This document shows positions 6,758 to 8,510 of a stretch of DNA of 8,510 nt, piece by piece. Where the stretch lies: positions 1-8,510 of the forward strand of contig JANQPK010000301.1 of NCBI GenBank assembly GCA_028289505.1, given 5' to 3'. Within the stretch, counting starts at the first letter, position 1, and every line of letters starts with the position of its first letter. The position numbers and the translations under genes were made by a program. This DNA comes from Cyclobacteriaceae bacterium. Lineage in GTDB: Bacteria > Bacteroidota > Bacteroidia > Cytophagales > Cyclobacteriaceae. Below the pieces are notes generated by a model. The model ran no database searches. It saw only the letters and a program-made list of their open reading frames with translations, and was not told the DNA's origin.

Positions 6758-7786
6758 ATGACAGACTCCCAAAGAAAAAACGCCATTTATTCTGTTTTGC
6801 TGATTCTGGCAATGGTGCTGGTCTGGGTAATAAGGGATTCATCAAAAGAACCAGCTGATTGGCAAAAAGTTGCTCTAAACGGAACTACAATGGGTACTAC
6901 CTACAATGTGAAGTACCTCATGACTGAGCCTGAGGATTATAAAACCTCAATCGATTCTTTACTGGAAGATTTCAATCAATGCCTATCGACTTATATCCCT
7001 GATTCGGAGATCAGTCAATTTAACCAGGGAGTGTTGCATAAGTATCAACGGCCTTATTTTTATGAAATGCTGACTCAAAGCAAAGTCATTCATCAGAATA
7101 CATTGGGTGCGTTTGATCCCACCGTAATGCCACTAGTTTCAGCATGGGGGTTTGGCGCTGAGACCACGGAACTACCTACTCCGGGGAGGGTGGATAGTAT
7201 TCTGACCGCTGTGGGATTTGAAAATGTCTTTTTTGATGAGTACGCAGTCTGCAAGGAACATCAAAACACTCAACTGGACTTCAGTGCTATCGCCAAAGGC
7301 TATGCAGTAGATTTAGTAATGCAGTTTCTACGCCGAGAGGGCCTCGAAAATATCTTCGTGGAAATCGGTGGGGAAATTTCTGCAGTTGGAGTAAACGAAC
7401 AGAACAAACCGTGGGCTATCTATATTGAAAAGCCGGAGGAGCAGGGTCGCGAAATTCAGGCGTTGGTAACCTTGGATAATATTGCAGTGGCCACCTCGGG
7501 GAACTATAGAAATTTTTATATTAAGGATGGGAAGAAATACGCACATACTATTAGCCCCTATACAGGCTATCCGGTGCAGCATAGTCTGTTAAGTGTATCT
7601 GTCTTTGCCACTGATTGCGCTAAAGCTGATGCTTATGCCACTGCATTCATGGTATTAGGTTTGGAAAAGGCGTTGGAGATCACGCAGGCTGATCAGGATT
7701 TGGAGGCCTATTTTATATACGATGGTGCTGAAGGACAACTATCAACCAAAGTGACCACAGGTCTCCTAAATTCCATTACCGAATGA
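6758..7786 (+). CDS. apbE: ApbE-family FAD:protein FMN transferase, membrane-anchored
   Basis: ApbE proteins transfer FMN from FAD to a threonine or serine of target flavoproteins such as NqrB, NqrC or RnfG on the outer face of the cytoplasmic membrane. They were formerly annotated as thiamine biosynthesis lipoproteins. The 342 residues start with a short basic head and one hydrophobic segment (about 10-25), an export signal or anchor. There is no cysteine before residue 75, hence no lipobox. Family motifs follow: GTTMGTTYNV (42-51), GAFDPTVMPLVSAWGFG (117-133), LDFSAIAKGYAVD (173-185), VEIGGEI (201-207), ATSGNYRNF (245-253), HTISPYTGYPV (263-273) and the metal-site segment DCAKADAYATAFMVLG (286-301). 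The ATG at 6758 has no Shine-Dalgarno sequence. It is divergent from ruvB. No flavinylation target is encoded in the window, so the substrate is unknown. The family call is firm; the gene symbol is by family only. Confidence 0.92.
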   Translation: MTDSQRKNAIYSVLLILAMVLVWVIRDSSKEPADWQKVALNGTTMGTTYNVKYLMTEPEDYKTSIDSLLEDFNQCLSTYIPDSEISQFNQGVLHKYQRPYFYEMLTQSKVIHQNTLGAFDPTVMPLVSAWGFGAETTELPTPGRVDSILTAVGFENVFFDEYAVCKEHQNTQLDFSAIAKGYAVDLVMQFLRREGLENIFVEIGGEISAVGVNEQNKPWAIYIEKPEEQGREIQALVTLDNIAVATSGNYRNFYIKDGKKYAHTISPYTGYPVQHSLLSVSVFATDCAKADAYATAFMVLGLEKALEITQADQDLEAYFIYDGAEGQLSTKVTTGLLNSITE

Positions 7787-7873
7787 ACAGCGGCAGAAAC
7801 CATCATTGATCAGCTTAATAGTCGTTTTTTTTAGCTAGCAAAATTCATATCTTAGAACGCTCAAATTATACTT
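7787..7873. other. Intergenic spacer between the apbE-like gene and the DUF4212 gene
   Basis: These 87 bases contain a run of eight T at 7825-7832, but no convincing stem precedes it, so a terminator is not called. TATCTTAG at 7848-7855 resembles the Bacteroidota -7 element TAnnTTTG with one mismatch, but the expected TTG about 20 bases upstream is absent (a T run lies there). A separate promoter for the transporter pair is therefore possible but unproven. Confidence 0.4.
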
Positions 7874-8131
7874 ATGTCCACTCCTGGTACGCGTTACTGG
7901 CAAAGAAACAAGAGATACTTGCTCATACTGTTAATCGTTTGGTTTATCGCCTCATACGGTTTTGGTATACTTTTCGCTCCCTTATTAGATCACATCCGAA
8001 TTGGTGGGTTTAAGTTGGGATTCTGGTTTGCACAGCAAGGCTCCATTTATGTTTTTGTGGTCATTATCTTCGTGTACGTCTACCTGATGAATAAGCTAGA
8101 CAAGTCCTACTCAGAAGAAGAGAAGCCCTGA
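7874..8131 (+). CDS. DUF4212 small membrane protein, putative symporter small subunit
   Basis: An 85-residue protein of the DUF4212 family, annotated as a small subunit because its genes sit directly before a sodium:solute symporter of the acetate-permease-like group. Visible features are the N-terminal YWQRNKRYLLILLIVWF, where a first transmembrane helix runs from about 14 to 36, then the conserved turn IGGFKLGFWFAQQGSIYVF (43-61), where the second helix begins and runs to about 72. A short LMNKLDKSYSEEE tail follows, rich in charge and probably cytoplasmic. Length and both motifs match the family. The symporter start follows 3 bases after the stop, so the two are certainly cotranscribed. 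Biochemical function is not established; a role in assembly or stability of the symporter is inference. No Shine-Dalgarno sequence is seen before the ATG. Confidence 0.9.
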   Translation: MSTPGTRYWQRNKRYLLILLIVWFIASYGFGILFAPLLDHIRIGGFKLGFWFAQQGSIYVFVVIIFVYVYLMNKLDKSYSEEEKP

Positions 8132-8134
8132 TTT

Positions 8135-8510
8135 ATGGATGTACAAACCTGGACATACATCATTGTTGGGATCACTTTTCTCATTTATATCGGTATAGCA
8201 ATTTGGTCAAGAGCGGGTTCCACCGGTGAGTTTTACATCGCAGGAAGTGGGGTGCATCCATTAGCAAATGGGATGGCTACTGCGGCCGACTGGATGTCAG
8301 CCGCCTCTTTCATTAGTATGGCAGGTTTGATCTCTTTTATGGGATATGACGGAGCGGTTTACCTTATGGGCTGGACTGGGGGGTATGTGCTGTTAGCGTT
8401 ATTATTGGCTCCATACCTCCGAAAGTTTGGAAAATTCACCGTTCCCGATTTCATAGGTGATCGTTATTACTCTAATGTGGCCCGAACCGTGGCGGTGGTA
8501 TGCGCCTTGT
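8135..8510 (+). CDS. Sodium:solute symporter (SSS family, acetate-permease-like), 3'-truncated by the window edge
   Basis: The frame opens at ATG 8135, three bases after the DUF4212 stop, and stays open to the right edge, giving 125 residues of a family that is usually about 550-600 long. The sequence begins MDVQTWTYIIVGITFLIYI, a first hydrophobic helix (about 7-24). It continues with STGEFYIAGSGVHPLANGM (29-47) and AADWMSAASFISMAGLI (50-66), the segment that in SSS transporters forms the interrupted helix near the sodium site. A further helix at about 74-94 and the signature FGKFTVPDFIGDRY (98-111) follow. These match the subgroup of SSS permeases that pair with DUF4212, related to ActP acetate permease. 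The substrate is probably a short monocarboxylate such as acetate, by inference only. Most of the protein lies outside the window, so integrity cannot be judged. Confidence 0.9.
   Translation, partial: MDVQTWTYIIVGITFLIYIGIAIWSRAGSTGEFYIAGSGVHPLANGMATAADWMSAASFISMAGLISFMGYDGAVYLMGWTGGYVLLALLLAPYLRKFGKFTVPDFIGDRYYSNVARTVAVVCAL

Noticed and set aside
6628..6858. A 76-residue plus-strand frame across the ruvB start, the spacer and the apbE start
   Set aside because: It overlaps the beginnings of two firmly identified genes in a different frame and shows no conserved motif.
7328..7582. An 84-residue minus-strand frame inside the apbE-like gene
   Set aside because: Antisense to conserved ApbE motifs; considered a shadow frame.
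7825..7832. Run of eight T after the apbE-like gene as an intrinsic terminator
   Set aside because: The preceding bases form no stem longer than about three pairs, so the key hairpin is missing.

Overview
The window looks like an ordinary chromosomal segment of a member of the Bacteroidota, perhaps a marine Cytophagales-type bacterium (the phylum is a fair inference, the order a guess). The reasons are moderate GC content, start codons almost without Shine-Dalgarno sequences, a fused HisB (phosphatase plus dehydratase) whose phosphatase half lacks the zinc-binding cysteines of the E. coli enzyme, a fused HisIE, and the protein sequence style of RuvB and ApbE.

Left part (1-5634, + strand): seven genes of a histidine biosynthesis operon in the order hisD (5' end cut off by the window edge), hisC, hisB, hisH, hisA, hisF, hisIE. 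Together they cover every step after the HisG reaction: HisIE performs steps 2 and 3, HisA step 4, HisH/HisF step 5, HisB steps 6 and 8, HisC step 7 and HisD the last two oxidations. Only hisG is missing and it is expected just upstream. All junctions lie between an 11-base overlap and a 3-base gap, so the genes are almost certainly one transcript with translational coupling. Catalytic residues are intact in all seven.

Middle (5635-6663, - strand): ruvB, the Holliday-junction branch-migration motor, lies tail to tail with hisIE with no base between the two stop codons. A 94-base intergenic region (6664-6757) separates it from the next, divergent gene and must hold the promoters of both.

Right part (6758-8510, + strand): an ApbE-type FAD:protein FMN transferase with an N-terminal membrane anchor, an 87-base gap, then a pair encoding a small two-helix DUF4212 membrane protein and the start of a sodium:solute symporter of the acetate-permease-like group, which runs off the right edge.

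I found no RNA gene, mobile element, CRISPR array or phage remnant, and no evidence of a previously undescribed system. The points most worth a second look are the zinc-less HisB phosphatase loop, the zero-gap hisIE/ruvB junction, the ApbE with no visible flavoprotein partner, and the DUF4212/symporter pair.
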